Source: Candidatus Schekmanbacteria bacterium (GTDB taxonomy: Bacteria; Schekmanbacteria; GWA2-38-11; J061). From it: DNA of 64,000 nucleotides. This document shows, one piece after another, positions 62,159-64,000 of this stretch (position 1 is the stretch's first letter; every line of letters starts with the position of its first letter). A model generated the notes under the pieces. It ran no database searches. It was not told the origin of the DNA and saw only the letters and a list, made by a program, of their open reading frames with translations. The stretch is taken from contig JACRJM010000015.1 in the NCBI GenBank assembly GCA_016219965.1, positions 1 to 64,000 of the forward strand, in the 5' to 3' direction. The position numbers and the translations under genes are program-made.

Positions 62159-63382
62159 ATGTTAAAAAAAAGAAATTATTTGAATTTATTTTTTTGTATT
62201 TTATTTTTATTAGCCAACCCACCTTCTTCAATTTCCAAAATATTTTATGTAAGTAAATCTGGAAATGACCATAATCCAGGTACAAGTGAAAAACCTTTCT
62301 ACTCTATTCAGAAATCAGTAGATTCTTTAAAACATGATGGAGATGAAATATTAATATTCCCAGGAGATTATTATGAGTCGGTTTTAATTAATAATTCAAA
62401 AAAAATAATTGGCGTTAAAATAAAAAGCACAGATGAGATAGTTAATATTTTTCCAGATGATACAAAGCCTGCATTGACTTTAAAATACGCTATTAATTGG
62501 AGAATTGAGGGAATAAACTTTTGCGGAAATAATGCAAAAGATATTGTATTAATATATAGGTCACCCGGAAGCATTATAGAAAATTGTATGGTTAGTGGTG
62601 GCAGTAGCAGCAGCATTGCTTTCAGAGCTGTATATATTCTGAGTTCACCAAACTTTGTAATAAGTAACTCCACAATTGATGCATTTTCTGAGAATAACAT
62701 AATGGCTTTTATGTCAGAGAACTTGTTAATTAAAGGAAATAATTTGAGCAATTCGAATGCTATAACAATTGGTTTTGATGCAGGATGTAATTATACTGTT
62801 TGCGAAGAAAATTATATACACGATAGACTCTTGCCTGGAATAAAAGAAAGAGTAATTATTCAGTGCAGAGAAAACATTGGTTCAACGATAAGACGCAATC
62901 TGATTGTTGAAAGACAAGATAACTCTTTCTTAGATGCGATTTTGATAAGAGGACCTGGAAATCCTTCAAAAAGCGTTTTGGTTGAAAATAATACATTGAT
63001 TGGTCCTTCATCGCAGACGGCCATTGGGATTGCAGCGAACACATTGTCATCTGTATGCAGAAATAATATTGTGGTTGGATTTAGAAATGCTATAAAAGTT
63101 AAATTTCCTTCTACACCATTAGCTAAACCTGAAGTTAAAGTGGATTGTAATGATTTCTATAATATCGCTGGTTCAGTTTATGATGATAATGTTGGTCTAT
63201 GTAAGATAGGTAGCGCAAATATATCGAGTGACCCACTTTTTTCAGATACAGTGTATTATAAGCTAAATCCAGGAAGCCCCTGTATTGACTCCGGGGATCC
63301 ATCTTCAGCATTGCTCCCTGGAGGTGGAAAACGTATTGATATTGGCAGGCATGAATATTATCAGCAAGTGCAATTGCCATAG
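62159..63382 (+). CDS. Secreted right-handed beta-helix protein (DUF1565/pectate-lyase-like)
   Basis: 407 aa from the ATG at 62159, which has AGGAAA upstream; a longer start at 62129 would overlap the GT4 gene. A signal peptide (about residues 1-26) precedes YVSKSGNDHNPGTSEKPFYS, the DUF1565 opening, then beta-helix rungs (ENCMVSGGSSSS, FVISNSTIDAF, LIKGNNLSN). The C-terminus, NPGSPCIDSGDPSS and IDIGRHEY, is the usual end of this family. Such proteins bind or cleave polysaccharide; lyase or epimerase activity on the EPS is possible, but no catalytic residues are certain. Confidence 0.75.
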   Translation: MLKKRNYLNLFFCILFLLANPPSSISKIFYVSKSGNDHNPGTSEKPFYSIQKSVDSLKHDGDEILIFPGDYYESVLINNSKKIIGVKIKSTDEIVNIFPDDTKPALTLKYAINWRIEGINFCGNNAKDIVLIYRSPGSIIENCMVSGGSSSSIAFRAVYILSSPNFVISNSTIDAFSENNIMAFMSENLLIKGNNLSNSNAITIGFDAGCNYTVCEENYIHDRLLPGIKERVIIQCRENIGSTIRRNLIVERQDNSFLDAILIRGPGNPSKSVLVENNTLIGPSSQTAIGIAANTLSSVCRNNIVVGFRNAIKVKFPSTPLAKPEVKVDCNDFYNIAGSVYDDNVGLCKIGSANISSDPLFSDTVYYKLNPGSPCIDSGDPSSALLPGGGKRIDIGRHEYYQQVQLP

Positions 63383-63483
63383 AGTTAGCGAGCGAATTCA
63401 ATATAATGACAAAATTCTTACATTATGAAGAATCCCTATCTCATGTTGTGGTAGTATCAATTTATTTAAGTGATGAATAATTT

Positions 63484-64000
63484 ATGGCAATTAAAGTTGC
63501 TTATATTGTTGCAAGGTTCCCATCTGTGTCTCAGACATTCATACTTAGAGAGATTTTGGAATTATGTAATCAAGGTTTTGACATAACGATATTTCCTCTA
63601 AAATCTAAGCCAGACAAGCTTACTCACAATGATGCAAAAAAGGTCTTAAATAAAGTTTATAGTATTTCACCATTTTCAATAAAAGTACTAATGTCTCAAA
63701 TTTATTTTTTTCTTACCTCACCTTTGAAGTATTTTTATTTGATATATTTTGTCGTAAAAAATAATTTAAGAAATCCTTATGCGTTAACTATATCACTTGG
63801 ATTAATTCCAAAATCTGTGCATATTGCACTCATGATTAAACGTCAGAAAATATGCCATATCCATGCGCATATGGCTACATTTCAAGCATCATGTGCATTG
63901 TTTATATCTGTTCTAACTGGTGTTCCTTTTTCTTTTACTGCACACGCCACTGACATTAGAGGAGATCAAGCTGATAGGACTCATGATGGGACAAATATGC
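63484..64000 (+). CDS. Glycosyltransferase family 4, colanic-acid WcaL/AmsK-like (partial)
   Basis: Open from the ATG at 63484 to the window end (172 codons). The N-domain reads VAYIVARFPSVSQTFILREI at residues 5-24, HIHAHMATFQASCALF and FTAHATDIRG, a pattern typical of the AmsK/WcaL group of EPS galactosyl or glucosyl transferases. The C-terminal donor domain is beyond the window. Confidence 0.8.
   Translation, partial: MAIKVAYIVARFPSVSQTFILREILELCNQGFDITIFPLKSKPDKLTHNDAKKVLNKVYSISPFSIKVLMSQIYFFLTSPLKYFYLIYFVVKNNLRNPYALTISLGLIPKSVHIALMIKRQKICHIHAHMATFQASCALFISVLTGVPFSFTAHATDIRGDQADRTHDGTNM

Overview
The window reads as the chromosome of an uncultured Gram-negative bacterium devoted almost entirely to making and exporting cell-surface carbohydrate. 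The Gram-negative reading rests on outer-membrane parts that are visible: a Wza-type export lipid/periplasm protein, a 426-aa barrel ending in Phe, lipobox lipoproteins and a heptosyltransferase-like GT9. SBBP-repeat proteins, TMTC-like TPR glycosyltransferases and an XrtA-style EPS locus fit deep lineages such as Desulfobacterota, Nitrospirota or candidate phyla like Schekmanbacteria. That placement is inference only. No rRNA, tRNA, CRISPR array or complete insertion sequence was seen.

Layout. 1-2303 (minus) is the N-terminal part of a secreted SBBP beta-propeller protein. 2588-16403 holds a GT9, an SGNH hydrolase (minus) and a plus-strand run: methyltransferase, MurJ-like flippase, GT2, DUF2304 and four tandem TMTC-like TPR glycosyltransferases. 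16404-25473 starts with a sigma-54 control region, then a 53-aa peptide with a lasso/RRE-type leader motif, a 1062-aa lipoprotein, an FG-GAP/IPT protein and a second copy of the lipoprotein. 25567-27528 is a fifth TMTC-like protein. At 27.5-29.3 kb base composition turns visibly more AT-rich, and a GT87-like gene lies between near-perfect 20-bp inverted repeats beside a possible transposase scrap.

29364-40703 is a tight minus-strand operon: FAD oxidoreductase, B12-type radical SAM protein, three GT-C membrane proteins, a sulfatase-fold protein that has lost its catalytic residues, and a GT2 that lacks ATG, GTG or TTG. 41195-64000 is a plus-strand EPS locus. It begins with a PocR/GAF/degenerate-GGDEF regulator under a second sigma-54 promoter. 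It continues with the export protein, barrel, chain-length protein, tyrosine kinase, a membrane-anchored response regulator, polyprenyl glycosylphosphotransferase, XrtA-type deacetylase, flippase, GT-C, GT4 enzymes, an O-antigen-ligase-like protein, a GHL15-like hydrolase, an intact sulfatase-fold enzyme, a beta-helix protein and a GT4 cut by the window end.

The most interesting signal is regulatory. Two sites 24 kb apart share the order [17-bp UAS near TGTCGGAATNNTNNACA] - [IHF site matching WATCAANNNNTTR] - [-24/-12 sigma-54 promoter]. One precedes the small peptide and lipoprotein, the other the EPS regulator. This predicts one RpoN/enhancer-binding-protein regulon joining a RiPP-like peptide and giant lipoproteins to EPS production. 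The enhancer-binding protein itself is not in the window.
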